Below are positions 27,203-36,425 of a stretch of DNA of 64,000 nucleotides, piece after piece. The stretch spans positions 62,001 to 126,000 of the forward strand of contig JAFDXR010000021.1 of assembly GCA_018267825.1 (NCBI GenBank), written 5' to 3'. The position numbers and the translations under genes are program-made. The notes below the pieces were generated by a model that saw only the letters and a program-made list of their open reading frames with translations, did no database searches and was not told the DNA's origin. The first letter of the stretch is position 1; every line of letters begins with the position of its first letter. Source of the DNA: Bacteroidota bacterium (GTDB lineage: Bacteria; Bacteroidota; Bacteroidia; B-17B0; Aurantibacillaceae).

Positions 27203-28276
27203 ATGACAAAAGTCCACAATTTTAGCGCAGGTCCCGGAATACTACCGCAGGAAGTTTTAAAACAGGCTTCAGAAGCATGTATCAACTTTGACAATATGAA
27301 TCTGTCGTTGCTCGAAATCTCTCACCGCAGCAAGAACTATGTAAAAGTGATGGATGAGGCCCGCCAGCTGGTAAAAGATCTGTTTGAAGTGGGCGACGAA
27401 TACGACGTGTTTTACCTCGGTGGTGGCGCAAGCCTCCAGTTTGGCATGGTTCCTATGAACCTGCTTACCGAAACCGGTTATGCAGCTTATGTAAACACAG
27501 GCGTATGGGCCAGCAAAGCCATTAAAGAAGCTAAAATTGTAGGCAATACCAAAGTTATCGCTTCCTCAGAAGATAAAAAATTCAACTATATCCCGAAAGG
27601 CTATGAAATTCCGGCCGATGCCGATTATTTTCACATCACTTCCAACAATACCATTTACGGAACGCAAATGAAGCAGTTCCCGAAAAGCCCGGTACCAATG
27701 GTTTGCGACATGAGCTCTGATTTATTCAGCCGCCGTGTAAATGCCAAAGACTTTGCCCTTATTTATGCCGGAGCTCAAAAAAATATGGGACCTGCCGGTA
27801 GCACCATGGTTATGATCCGCAAAGATATGCTCGGCAAATCGGGCCGGAAAATGTTATCCATGCTCGATTACCAGGTACACGTAAAAGGTGAAAGTATGTA
27901 CAACACACCTCCTGTATTCCCGGTATATGTAAGTATGCTCACCCTTCGCTGGTTAAAAGAACATGGCGGTGTTGCCTGGATCGAAAAGATCAATCAGCAG
28001 AAAGCCGACCTGCTCTATGCAGAGATTGATCGTAACACCTGCTTTACAGGAACGGTGGTGCAGGAAGACCGCAGCAACATGAATGTATGTTTCCTGCCAA
28101 CCAAACCAGAGTATGAAGCAGAGTTTGATAAAATGGCAAAGGCCAATAACATCGACGGGATCAAAGGACACCGTGATGTTGGCGGTTATCGTGCCTCTAT
28201 TTACAATGCCATGCCTATAGAAAGTGTACAGGTACTGGTAGATGTGATGAAAGAATTCGAAAGCAAATTTGCCTGA
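27203..28276 (+). CDS. serC: 3-phosphoserine/phosphohydroxythreonine aminotransferase
   Basis: PLP-dependent transaminase converting 3-phosphohydroxypyruvate to phosphoserine in serine synthesis (and acting in PLP synthesis in some species). The 357-residue protein starts with KVHNFSAGPGILP, a SerC hallmark. The PLP lysine is K193 in YAGAQKNMGPAG, and GHRDVGGYRASIYNAM near the C-terminus binds the substrate phosphate. It heads a unit containing serA, DUF1015 and yggS, interrupted by a nuclease-like gene. Confidence 0.96.
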   Translation: MTKVHNFSAGPGILPQEVLKQASEACINFDNMNLSLLEISHRSKNYVKVMDEARQLVKDLFEVGDEYDVFYLGGGASLQFGMVPMNLLTETGYAAYVNTGVWASKAIKEAKIVGNTKVIASSEDKKFNYIPKGYEIPADADYFHITSNNTIYGTQMKQFPKSPVPMVCDMSSDLFSRRVNAKDFALIYAGAQKNMGPAGSTMVMIRKDMLGKSGRKMLSMLDYQVHVKGESMYNTPPVFPVYVSMLTLRWLKEHGGVAWIEKINQQKADLLYAEIDRNTCFTGTVVQEDRSNMNVCFLPTKPEYEAEFDKMAKANNIDGIKGHRDVGGYRASIYNAMPIESVQVLVDVMKEFESKFA

Positions 28277-28294
28277 TTTTAACTTCGTCTTTGC

Positions 28295-29428
28295 ATGTCT
28301 AAAAGTCGCGATAAATCCTACCTGAAATTCATCAGTGAGTTGAAGGATCAGATTTCCGGGAGCCGATACCAAGCTGCGCGGCTTGTAAACAGAGAAGTTT
28401 TAATGCTATACCATACGCTTGGAGAAATGATCCATAAAAAATTATCCGAAGCGAAATGGGGCGATAAAATCCTGGAAAATATTTCTGAAGATCTCCAGAA
28501 CCACTTTGAAGGGATGCGTGGTTTTTCGGTTCAAAACCTGAAAAACATGCGGCTTTTTTTTGAAACATACCCGCAAGCAAGAAGCCCTGAATCACCTGTA
28601 AAAAAAGGTCATTCGGCAAAAAACGTAATTGGACAGACAGTGTCTAGCCAATTGGCAAAAACAAAAAAAAATGCAATTGGACAGACAGTGTCTAGCCAAT
28701 TAGACAAACATCTGCAGGAGGTATTTTACATGCTTGGATTCTCGCATCACATCCTCCTGATAAGGCAATGCAAAAGCACTGAAGAACGTTTTTTTTACAT
28801 GCAGAAAGCCTCAGAAAATAACTGGGCATACCGTGTGCTTGAATACCAGATCGCTTCTAATCTATACAAAAAACAAGGGAAGCTCACACACAATTTCAAT
28901 CAGACATTACCAAAACAAATTCAGCAACAAGCCATCAATGCCTTTAAAGATGAGTATCTTCTCAATTTCCTGAATATTCATGAAGATGACAATGAACAGG
29001 TACTGGAAGATGCTATCATTACCAACATTCAAAAATTTCTGATGTCGCTTGGTGTTGATTTTTCCTTTATCGGAAGACAATACCGTCTGCAGGTCGGGAA
29101 AAAAGAGTTTTTTATAGATTTACTCTTTTACAACAGACGCCTGCAGGCTATGGTAGCTATTGACCTGAAAACAACGGATTTTGATCCAAGGCATGCCGGG
29201 CAGATGGATTTTTACCTGACTGCTCTTGACAAGCAATTAAAGCTTGAACATGAAAATGCGTCGATCGGTATTATTCTCTGCAAGGATAAAGACAAAACCG
29301 TAGTTGAATATTCTCTGCACAGTAAACAAAATCCGATAGGCGTTGCAAAATATTCTTACGCCCAGTTACCAAAGAAATACAGGGAAGTATTACCAAACCC
29401 AAAAGAACTCTCAAAATTTTTAAACTGA
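28295..29428 (+). CDS. YhcG-like PDDEXK nuclease domain protein (DUF1016)
   Basis: A 377-residue protein of the DUF1016/YhcG family. The N-terminal helical domain (about 8-190) includes RGFSVQNLKNMRLFFETYP and a remnant of the LSWSH motif (MLGFSHHILLI). The C-terminal nuclease-like domain (about 195-375) has FFIDLLFYNRRLQAMVAIDLKT, with the acidic residues and lysine of a PD-(D/E)XK site, and GQMDFYLTALD. Between the domains two identical IGQTVSSQL segments (112-120, 128-136) derive from a duplicated palindrome. Function is unproven; the family is scattered, often on mobile DNA, and has been linked to restriction or defence. The gene sits 18 bases after serC and 1 base before serA, an odd place for it. 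Confidence 0.85.
   Translation: MSKSRDKSYLKFISELKDQISGSRYQAARLVNREVLMLYHTLGEMIHKKLSEAKWGDKILENISEDLQNHFEGMRGFSVQNLKNMRLFFETYPQARSPESPVKKGHSAKNVIGQTVSSQLAKTKKNAIGQTVSSQLDKHLQEVFYMLGFSHHILLIRQCKSTEERFFYMQKASENNWAYRVLEYQIASNLYKKQGKLTHNFNQTLPKQIQQQAINAFKDEYLLNFLNIHEDDNEQVLEDAIITNIQKFLMSLGVDFSFIGRQYRLQVGKKEFFIDLLFYNRRLQAMVAIDLKTTDFDPRHAGQMDFYLTALDKQLKLEHENASIGIILCKDKDKTVVEYSLHSKQNPIGVAKYSYAQLPKKYREVLPNPKELSKFLN
28627..28701 (+). repeat. Two identical 27-bp palindromic repeats inside the DUF1016 gene
   Basis: Identical 27-bp copies occur at 28627-28653 and 28675-28701. Each is itself a near-perfect inverted repeat (AATTGG ... CCAATT outside, AGACA-G-TGTCT inside, two mismatched pairs). They are in frame and encode IGQTVSSQL. 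The spacing of 48 bp keeps frame. Confidence 0.85.
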
Positions 29429-29429
29429 T

Positions 29430-30380
29430 ATGTCAAAAAAAATTCTCGCCAATGATGGCATCGATGCAGTAGGAAAACAAATGCTTGAAAAAGCCGGTTT
29501 CACTGTAATTACAGACAAAGTAGCACAGGAAAACCTGGCTACCGAAATCAACGACAAAGGTTATATAGGCCTTACCGTTCGCAGCGCCACCAAGGTGCGC
29601 AAAGATGTAATCGATGCCTGCCCAAACCTTAAAGTTATTGCCCGTGGCGGTGTGGGTATGGATAATATCGATGTGGATTATGCCCGTTCAAAATCCATTA
29701 ACGTAATCAATACACCGGCTGCTTCATCAAACTCTGTAGCAGAACTGGTGTTTTCGCACCTGTTCAATGCTGTAAGGTTTTTGTACGACAGCAACCGTAA
29801 AATGCCGGTGAGCGGTGCCGAAAAATTCGAAGAACTTAAGAAAGCCTATGCCAAAGGTGTAGAGCTTCGTGGCAAAACCATGGGCATTATTGGTTTCGGT
29901 CGTATCGGCCAGTATGTCGCTAAAATAGCCCTGGGCTGTGGCATGAAAGTACTTGCCTACGACCCATTTGTGAAAGATGCCGTGCTTCATATTGATATTG
30001 CCGGTACAAACGGTGTGGATGTGAACCTGGCTACGGTGAGCATGGACGAACTGATCAGTCAGTCCGATTTTATTTCTTTGCATGTTCCGGGTGGTAAAGT
30101 CATTACCGCAAAAGAAATTGAAAAAATGAAAACAGGCGTTATCCTGGTGAATGCTGCCCGTGGCGGTGTGATTGATGAAGCCGATCTGATTGCCGGGCTG
30201 AACTCCGGAAAAATTGCACATGCCGGCCTCGACGTGTTCGACAATGAGCCGAAACCAAGTGAAGCGATTCTCAGTCACCCGAAAATTTCATTGACACCGC
30301 ATATCGGTGCTGCAACGAATGAAGCCCAGGAACGCATCGGCGTTGAACTGGCAGAAAAAATCATTTCAGCACTTAACTAA
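29430..30380 (+). CDS. serA: D-3-phosphoglycerate dehydrogenase (short form)
   Basis: NAD-dependent oxidation of 3-phosphoglycerate, the first step of serine synthesis. At 316 residues it has the catalytic and Rossmann domains only; no C-terminal ACT domain, so serine feedback through ACT is not expected. The dinucleotide motif GFGRIG is at 155-160, with VNAARGGVIDEADL and catalytic histidine in TPHIGAATNEAQ. Its ATG lies one base after the DUF1016 stop, implying co-transcription with serC and that gene. A generic D-2-hydroxyacid dehydrogenase is possible on motifs alone, but serC and DUF1015 neighbours support SerA. Confidence 0.93.
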   Translation: MSKKILANDGIDAVGKQMLEKAGFTVITDKVAQENLATEINDKGYIGLTVRSATKVRKDVIDACPNLKVIARGGVGMDNIDVDYARSKSINVINTPAASSNSVAELVFSHLFNAVRFLYDSNRKMPVSGAEKFEELKKAYAKGVELRGKTMGIIGFGRIGQYVAKIALGCGMKVLAYDPFVKDAVLHIDIAGTNGVDVNLATVSMDELISQSDFISLHVPGGKVITAKEIEKMKTGVILVNAARGGVIDEADLIAGLNSGKIAHAGLDVFDNEPKPSEAILSHPKISLTPHIGAATNEAQERIGVELAEKIISALN

Positions 30381-30395
30381 TACGCTCCATCATTT

Positions 30396-31643
30396 ATGGC
30401 AAAAGTTATTCCTTTCAGAGCAATCCGCCCGGAGAACGACAAAGTTCACCTGGTAGCCTCCCGTTCTGTTGACGGGTATAACCTGGCCGAACTCCGGGAT
30501 AAACTGGCCGGAAACCCCTATACATTCCTGCATGTTATCAATCCCGATTTTGATGATGGCGTGAAAACAAAACCCGGCTCACGTGAACGTTTACAGAAAG
30601 TAAAAAGCAGCTTTAAACGTTTTGTGAGAGAAAAAGTATTCAAACGCGATGAAAAGCCATCGTATTATGTTTATCGCCAGGTGAAAGGTGAAAACACCTA
30701 TACAGGCATCATTGCCTGCACCAGTATAGATGATTACCTGAGTGGTGTGATTAAAATTCATGAACAGACACTCACCCAGCGAGAAGAGAAGCTAAAGGAC
30801 TATCTGGAAGTATGCGAATTTAATGCAGAGCCGGTATTGTTCAGTTATCCTAACGATGCCCAGATCGACGAAACCACGCATCGTGTGCTGGAAGAAAGAC
30901 CCGATTACGATTTCACCACCACCGATCGTGTACGCCATACCCTGTGGGTTGTAAATGACAAAAAAACCGTACAACTCATTGCCCAGCGTTTTGCCACCAT
31001 TCCGAACATTTATATTGCCGATGGCCATCATCGTTCGGCATCCTCGGCCCTGCTTGGTAAACTGAAACGCAGCTCACGTAAATCCTATACCGGCGAAGAA
31101 GCCTTTAATTTCTACCTCGGGGTTTTCTTCCCCGAAGATCAGTTGCGGATTTATGAATACAACCGGGTGGTAAAAGACCTGAATGGTTTGTCGGTCGCAG
31201 CCTTCCTGAAAAAACTGGAAGACAAATTCACTGTTAAAAAAGTAAATGATAGTGATTTCAGCTCGGGGCAGAAACATGAAATAGCGATGTATCTCGATAA
31301 CAGCTGGTATTCATTAAAAGCAAAAACCAATACTTACAACTCCAACGATCCTGTTGGCAGCCTGGATGCAGCTATTCTTACAGAACATATCCTTTCGCCC
31401 CTGCTCGATATCCATGATCTGAAAACCGATAAGCGCATCGGCTTTATTCCCGGAATCAAAGGAAGCAAAGAGTTGAAAAAACAGGTTGATGAAGGTAAAG
31501 CTGCTGTTGCCTTTGGTTTATATCCGGTAACCATGCAGCACCTGAAGTGGATTGCTGACACCAACAATATTATGCCACCAAAATCAACCTGGGTAGAACC
31601 GAAAATGCGGAGCGGCCTGGTGATCTATAGCTTCGAAGATTAA
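30396..31643 (+). CDS. DUF1015 family protein
   Basis: A 415-residue cytoplasmic protein of the DUF1015 family. It begins with AKVIPFRAIRP and contains IYIADGHHRSASSALLGKL, a conserved histidine-rich motif, and VGSLDAAILTEHILSPLLD. The family commonly sits with serA/serC in Bacteroidota, so a role in serine or phosphoserine metabolism is plausible but unproved here. It follows serA by 15 bases and precedes yggS by 8. Confidence 0.88.
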   Translation: MAKVIPFRAIRPENDKVHLVASRSVDGYNLAELRDKLAGNPYTFLHVINPDFDDGVKTKPGSRERLQKVKSSFKRFVREKVFKRDEKPSYYVYRQVKGENTYTGIIACTSIDDYLSGVIKIHEQTLTQREEKLKDYLEVCEFNAEPVLFSYPNDAQIDETTHRVLEERPDYDFTTTDRVRHTLWVVNDKKTVQLIAQRFATIPNIYIADGHHRSASSALLGKLKRSSRKSYTGEEAFNFYLGVFFPEDQLRIYEYNRVVKDLNGLSVAAFLKKLEDKFTVKKVNDSDFSSGQKHEIAMYLDNSWYSLKAKTNTYNSNDPVGSLDAAILTEHILSPLLDIHDLKTDKRIGFIPGIKGSKELKKQVDEGKAAVAFGLYPVTMQHLKWIADTNNIMPPKSTWVEPKMRSGLVIYSFED

Positions 31644-31651
31644 AAAAAGGC

Positions 31652-32320
31652 ATGTCAATCCGCGACAATATAAAGCAGATTTCCGCGTCACTGCCTTCGC
31701 ATGTGACTCTGGTAGCAGTTTCCAAAACCAAACCGAATGAGGCCATCATGGAGGCATATGATGCCGGACAACGTGATTTCGGCGAGAACTACGTGCAGGA
31801 ATTGTCAGATAAAGCTGAGCAATTACCAAAAGATATCCGCTGGCATTTTATCGGGCACTTGCAAAGTAATAAAGTAAAATACATAGCACCTTTTGTTCAC
31901 CTGATTCACGGTGTCGACAGCTTTAAACTGCTTGCCGAAATTGACAAACAGGCACAGAAAAACAAACGGGTTATTTCGTGTCTGCTGCAGATTTATATTG
32001 CACGCGAAGAAAGTAAATTCGGATTCGATATGGCAGAATGCGAAGCCTTGCTTGCATCGCCGGAGTTCCTGTCATTTAAAAACATCCGGATTGCAGGCAT
32101 GATGGGGATGGCCTCCAACACCGACAATCAAACGATAGTTCGTGCTGAGTTTCATGCCTTGCATGAATTCTATAAACGCATGCAACCGATACATGACTTA
32201 TCTGTTCTCAGTATGGGGATGAGCAGCGATTATAAACTCGCTATTGCCGAAGGCAGTAACATGGTCCGGATCGGTAGCAGTATTTTCGGAGAAAGGCGAT
32301 ACGCTCCAAAAACAGTTTAA
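31652..32320 (+). CDS. YggS family PLP homeostasis protein
   Basis: A 222-residue PLP-binding TIM-barrel protein (PLPBP/YggS), without known catalytic activity, that controls vitamin B6 and amino-acid pools. The PLP lysine is in LVAVSKTKPNEAI. FGENYVQELSDKAEQL, WHFIGHLQSNKVK and LSMGMSSDYKLAIAEGSNMVRIGSSIFG are family signatures. It is the last gene of the serine unit, consistent with the PLP dependence of SerC. Confidence 0.94.
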   Translation: MSIRDNIKQISASLPSHVTLVAVSKTKPNEAIMEAYDAGQRDFGENYVQELSDKAEQLPKDIRWHFIGHLQSNKVKYIAPFVHLIHGVDSFKLLAEIDKQAQKNKRVISCLLQIYIAREESKFGFDMAECEALLASPEFLSFKNIRIAGMMGMASNTDNQTIVRAEFHALHEFYKRMQPIHDLSVLSMGMSSDYKLAIAEGSNMVRIGSSIFGERRYAPKTV

Positions 32321-32625
32321 ACGACCGAAAATCCATATAGAGACTTTTCAATTCTGAATTCGTCGAGATTCGCCTTTTTCGATAAAAAATTTTCACCAAA
32401 ATAACTGTTTTCGGGGATGTTCTTTCTTTTGCGCTGAACTGTAATCCTAATGATTATTCATTTCTCATAACAGTTTGTTTTACAACTACTTAATATTAAA
32501 TTGTGAATGAGTTTGTGCAAAATAATACTTAGGTAATCAAACTATTTAGGGCTATCTTTGTAAAAATCTATTAACTGAATAACTCTACAATTTAACCTTT
32601 TGTTAAACAACAAAACAAAGCCCGC
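32321..32625. other. 305-base intergenic region before the large T9SS protein
   Basis: AT-rich and without a credible reading frame or RNA gene. It contains no convincing terminator for the serine unit. Near its right end is an exact -7 box (32553-32560). The 65 bases between that box and the ATG at 32626 form an unstructured A-rich leader, longer than elsewhere in the window. Confidence 0.6.
32553..32560 (+). promoter_or_regulatory. -7 promoter box for the 1249-residue surface protein
   Basis: TATCTTTG matches TAnnTTTG exactly, 65 bases upstream of the start codon. Confidence 0.6.
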
Positions 32626-35600
32626 ATGAAAAAAAATTACTTTCGACTTAAACATTTTCTCCTAGCTTCATTTTTCTGCCTCGCCTATGGCGCATTTTCG
32701 CAGGTAGATGTATCGACCGGGGGACCTGTTACAACGTATACCACGCTTAGTGATGCTTTTACGGCCATTAATGCAGGTACGCACACCGGAATGATTAACA
32801 TTAGTATTACCGGGAATACAACGGAGCCCAGTACACCGGTTGTTCTGGCAGCCAGCGGTGTTGGTGCGTCATTCTACTCTTCAATCCGCATTCGTCCGGC
32901 GGTAACAGCAACTATTTCAGGTGCTCCAATCAGCGGACATGCTGTTATTGAAACCCGTGGTGCAGATAGTTTGATCATTGATGGTGACATTCCGGGTGGC
33001 AGTGTAGGCCAGGATTTGTCTATTGTTAACACCAGTGGATCTTCGGTGACAGTTTCTGCTGTAATCCGTTTAATCGGTATTACAACAACACCAGCACTCG
33101 GGTGTCGCGACAATATCATCAGGAACTGTATTATTAGCGGGAACGTAGATCCTACTACTTCAGGTGCAGGTACAAACGTTGTTGGTATCCTTGCCGGTGG
33201 TGGTACTGTAGCTGCATTTACCAGCGCTACTACCGTCGTTAATAATATTGACCGTCTCCTGATCGAAAATAATGTCGTTAAGAAAGCATATTATGGTATC
33301 GTCGTTACAGGTAATACAACCGCTGCAACATGTACAGATTCCCTGATTATCCGTAAAAACAGCATCGGATCGAATGTTGCATCAGAGTACAACGTATACC
33401 GCGGTATATACCTGGCCAACTGCCTTGGCGCTAAAATACACGACAACCGTGTTTTCAATCAGATTGCTGCGGTTAATACAAATATTGCCGCGATCGAGGT
33501 AAACGGTACGGCAGCTGTTTCAGCAAACGATTCTATTCAGCGCAACATTATTTACGGCATTCGCATGCCAAGCACAGGTGGTTGGGGAGCTTATGGTATT
33601 AACATCAATTCGGGAAACAACCACTCGATTGTGAATAACGTGATCTATGATGTAACCACGACAAACTACAGCAGTTCTTCAACAACTTACAATGCTTTTG
33701 GCATCCGTTTAACATCCGGTACTGGTCACAAAATTTATTACAATAGCGTTAACATGTTTGGAACTTATACATACGCTGGTAATACCAGCTGTGCATCTGC
33801 GGCTTTCCTGATTACATCAACGGCTGTTACGGGTCTCGACATCAAGAACAATATCTTCAACAACAAGATGAGTTCAAATGCTGCGACTCAGCGTTTTGTT
33901 TCTATCTGGTTCCCTTCGGGTTATAGTTTTGCTACAACCAACATGGATTACAATGCCTATACTGCCCTGGGTAGTGCTGCCAACAACTATGTAGCCCTGC
34001 TTGGTTCGGGTGCATACAGCACACTTTCACTGTGGCAGGCGGCTTCGCAAATAGGTAATGCCACAAACGATGTGAACTCAATTCCTCCGGCTAACGGTGG
34101 AGCTCCGTTTATAGCAGATACAAATCTTCGCATTGCAAACAATATGTATACCCTGATCGAGTCGGGCGGAGTTATTATTCCGGGTCTCGGAACACCAAAC
34201 ATCGATATTCTTTATAACAACCGTCCAAAAGCAGGTGTTAATCCTAATACCAGCCCTGATATGGGAGCTTATGAGTTCGATGGCATTCATGCTTATATTG
34301 ACCTGGGTGTTACGGCTATTCTGAAACCGGTAAACAGCCCTTCAAAATGTTTCAATGGAGTTGATACCATTCAGGTGCGTGTTAAGAACTTCTCTTTCCT
34401 GCCACATGATATGACATCGAAACCAATTCCGGTAAAAGTTATTGTGAGCGGTGCTAATCCTGCAACATATAGCCTTTCTCTCAGCACAGGAACACTTGCC
34501 GCAGGCGCAACACTCGATACAACATTGACCCTGACTTACGATATGTCTTACACAGGAACATACGTATTTAAAGGCTTTACTGCTTTTGCAGGTGATGCTG
34601 CCGGATCGAATGATACGACTACTCTCACGATTACCAAACAACCTGTATTTGGTGTAACGGCAACCCCGAACGATTCAGTATGTAAAGGCACACCGGTTCA
34701 ACTGAATGTAGTTGTAAATAATGCGCCAACAGTAGGTTCTGGCACTTTCAGCAATAGTTCTACATCCTACCCTTCTCCTTATGGTCAGTTCTACAACGGT
34801 GCCAAACACCAGTTCCTGTTCCTGGCATCAGAACTTTCTGCAGCAGGTCTTACAGCTGGTAATATTACCAGTGCAGCCTTTAATGCTACGAACCTTAACA
34901 GTGTTAACCCGCTGATCAATTATAATATGTCGATCGGAAGCACAACACTGACCAGTATCTCTGCATTCCAGACAGGTTTAACCCAAATATTCAGTACCGC
35001 ATCCTATACCCCGGTATTAGGTGTAAATACTCATACTTTTTCAACTCCATTTGTATGGAACGGAACAGACAACATCATTATTGAAGCCTGTTTCAATAAC
35101 TATCCAAATGGTTATTCAAGTAACGTATCCGTTCTGCAAAGCAATACACCTTTCGTTTCGACCGTATACTACCGTTCGGATACTGACCCTAACCTGTGTA
35201 CAAGCACAACAACAAGCGGTACATTTTCACAACGCCCTAACATTAGCTTTGGCCAGCCATTAGCGCTTACCTATAGCTGGAGCCCGGCGGGTAACTTATC
35301 CGCTACAAGCGTTCCGAACCCAAGTATTACTGCATTAAATGCTTCTGCACTTTATACGGTTACTGTAACCAATACCAACTCCGGTTGTATTTCCCGCAGT
35401 AATGTGAACCTGGTTGTAAAACCAACACCTACACTAAACCTTGGCCATGATACGACAGTTTGTTTATCAAGCTATGGCCTCAATGGTGGTTTAAATGCAA
35501 CTAACTTCCAATGGAGCACCGGCGCAACTACCAATAGTATTTCTGTGGCCAATACAGGAACTTACACAGCCATTGCGACCAATACAACTTCGGGTTGTGT

Positions 35601-36375
35601 AAAATACGACACCGTTTCTGTAACATTCTCTACATTACCTATCCTGACTCTTGGTCCTGATACCGGTGTTTGCCAGGGTTCGCACATCGTACTGAACTCA
35701 GGTAACCCAACCGCATCTCATCAGTGGGGCAAAGTTGGTGGTGGTTTCAGTGCCACAACCCAGACTGTAAACATTACACAACCTGGTACATACTATGCAG
35801 TTATTACATCTTCATTAAGTACAACCTGTGTAGTAAGAGATACTGTTGTTGTGAGCTCCAAAGCTACACCTGCCGTATCGCTCGTGTTTAACAGCCCGGT
35901 ATTGTTATGTCACTTTGATGTTCCGCGTACTTTAAATGAAGGCACACCAAGTGGTGGTACATATTTCGGCGCAGGTGTTTCCGGAAACACATTTAACCCT
36001 GCAACAACCGGCCCCGGTTCTTATGTAATCACATATAACTATACTGCTTCAAACCATTGTTCTAACCAGGCTTCGGATACCATTAAAGTGAAAAACTGTA
36101 CCGGTGTTGAGGAGTTAAGTGAATCTGCAACGCTGAACGCTTACCCGAATCCAAATAATGGTGAGTTCAGCGTAGTGGTAAATGCTCAACAGGAAATTAA
36201 AGCCACATTGAAATTAATGACTATCGACGGGCGTGTTGTATATACAGATGCCATCGAAACATCGGGTGGTTTGTATGAAAAACACATCAGTATCAAAGCA
36301 CTGGCTGATGGTATTTATTATTTACGTATGGAATCCAGCAACAGCATCCGTACATTTAAAATTTTGAAACAATAA
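32626..36375 (+). CDS. Large secreted beta-helix/Ig-like protein with T9SS type A sorting domain
   Basis: A 1249-residue surface protein. A signal peptide (1-25) precedes a right-handed parallel beta-helix (about 50-555) with recurring N-rich turns such as IRNCIISGNV, DRLLIENNVVKKAYYGIVV and SIVNNVIYDV, closing with SPDMGAYEFDG. Residues about 560-660 form a CARDB-like beta-sandwich. Several Ig/PKD-like modules follow, with LGHDTTVCLSSYGLNGG and LGPDTGVCQGSHIVLNSG pairs. The last 75 residues are a type A CTD (LNAYPNPNNGEFSVVV ... LADGIYYLRMESSN). It is probably a cell-surface adhesin or glycan-binding protein; no catalytic residues are identifiable. Serine/threonine content is high. Confidence 0.88.
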   Translation: MKKNYFRLKHFLLASFFCLAYGAFSQVDVSTGGPVTTYTTLSDAFTAINAGTHTGMINISITGNTTEPSTPVVLAASGVGASFYSSIRIRPAVTATISGAPISGHAVIETRGADSLIIDGDIPGGSVGQDLSIVNTSGSSVTVSAVIRLIGITTTPALGCRDNIIRNCIISGNVDPTTSGAGTNVVGILAGGGTVAAFTSATTVVNNIDRLLIENNVVKKAYYGIVVTGNTTAATCTDSLIIRKNSIGSNVASEYNVYRGIYLANCLGAKIHDNRVFNQIAAVNTNIAAIEVNGTAAVSANDSIQRNIIYGIRMPSTGGWGAYGININSGNNHSIVNNVIYDVTTTNYSSSSTTYNAFGIRLTSGTGHKIYYNSVNMFGTYTYAGNTSCASAAFLITSTAVTGLDIKNNIFNNKMSSNAATQRFVSIWFPSGYSFATTNMDYNAYTALGSAANNYVALLGSGAYSTLSLWQAASQIGNATNDVNSIPPANGGAPFIADTNLRIANNMYTLIESGGVIIPGLGTPNIDILYNNRPKAGVNPNTSPDMGAYEFDGIHAYIDLGVTAILKPVNSPSKCFNGVDTIQVRVKNFSFLPHDMTSKPIPVKVIVSGANPATYSLSLSTGTLAAGATLDTTLTLTYDMSYTGTYVFKGFTAFAGDAAGSNDTTTLTITKQPVFGVTATPNDSVCKGTPVQLNVVVNNAPTVGSGTFSNSSTSYPSPYGQFYNGAKHQFLFLASELSAAGLTAGNITSAAFNATNLNSVNPLINYNMSIGSTTLTSISAFQTGLTQIFSTASYTPVLGVNTHTFSTPFVWNGTDNIIIEACFNNYPNGYSSNVSVLQSNTPFVSTVYYRSDTDPNLCTSTTTSGTFSQRPNISFGQPLALTYSWSPAGNLSATSVPNPSITALNASALYTVTVTNTNSGCISRSNVNLVVKPTPTLNLGHDTTVCLSSYGLNGGLNATNFQWSTGATTNSISVANTGTYTAIATNTTSGCVKYDTVSVTFSTLPILTLGPDTGVCQGSHIVLNSGNPTASHQWGKVGGGFSATTQTVNITQPGTYYAVITSSLSTTCVVRDTVVVSSKATPAVSLVFNSPVLLCHFDVPRTLNEGTPSGGTYFGAGVSGNTFNPATTGPGSYVITYNYTASNHCSNQASDTIKVKNCTGVEELSESATLNAYPNPNNGEFSVVVNAQQEIKATLKLMTIDGRVVYTDAIETSGGLYEKHISIKALADGIYYLRMESSNSIRTFKILKQ

Positions 36376-36395
36376 ATTATTTTCTTGCTAACTTA

Positions 36396-36425
36396 AAGCC
36401 GTCCTAAAACAGGGCGGCTTTTTTT
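36396..36425 (+). terminator. Terminator of the T9SS protein, abutting the next start codon
   Basis: AAGCCGTCC (36396-36404) pairs with GGGCGGCTT (36412-36420) with one G-T pair; the T run ends at 36425, immediately before the ATG at 36426. Confidence 0.85.

Noticed and set aside
28627-28701. The paired palindromes as transposon or integrase attachment ends
   Set aside because: No transposase or integrase lies between or near them, and the sequence between is only 21 bases of continuous coding frame.
32321-32625. Possible small RNA or tRNA in the longest gene-free stretch
   Set aside because: I see no cloverleaf, stem-loop with T run, or conserved motif there; only a -7 box near the right end.
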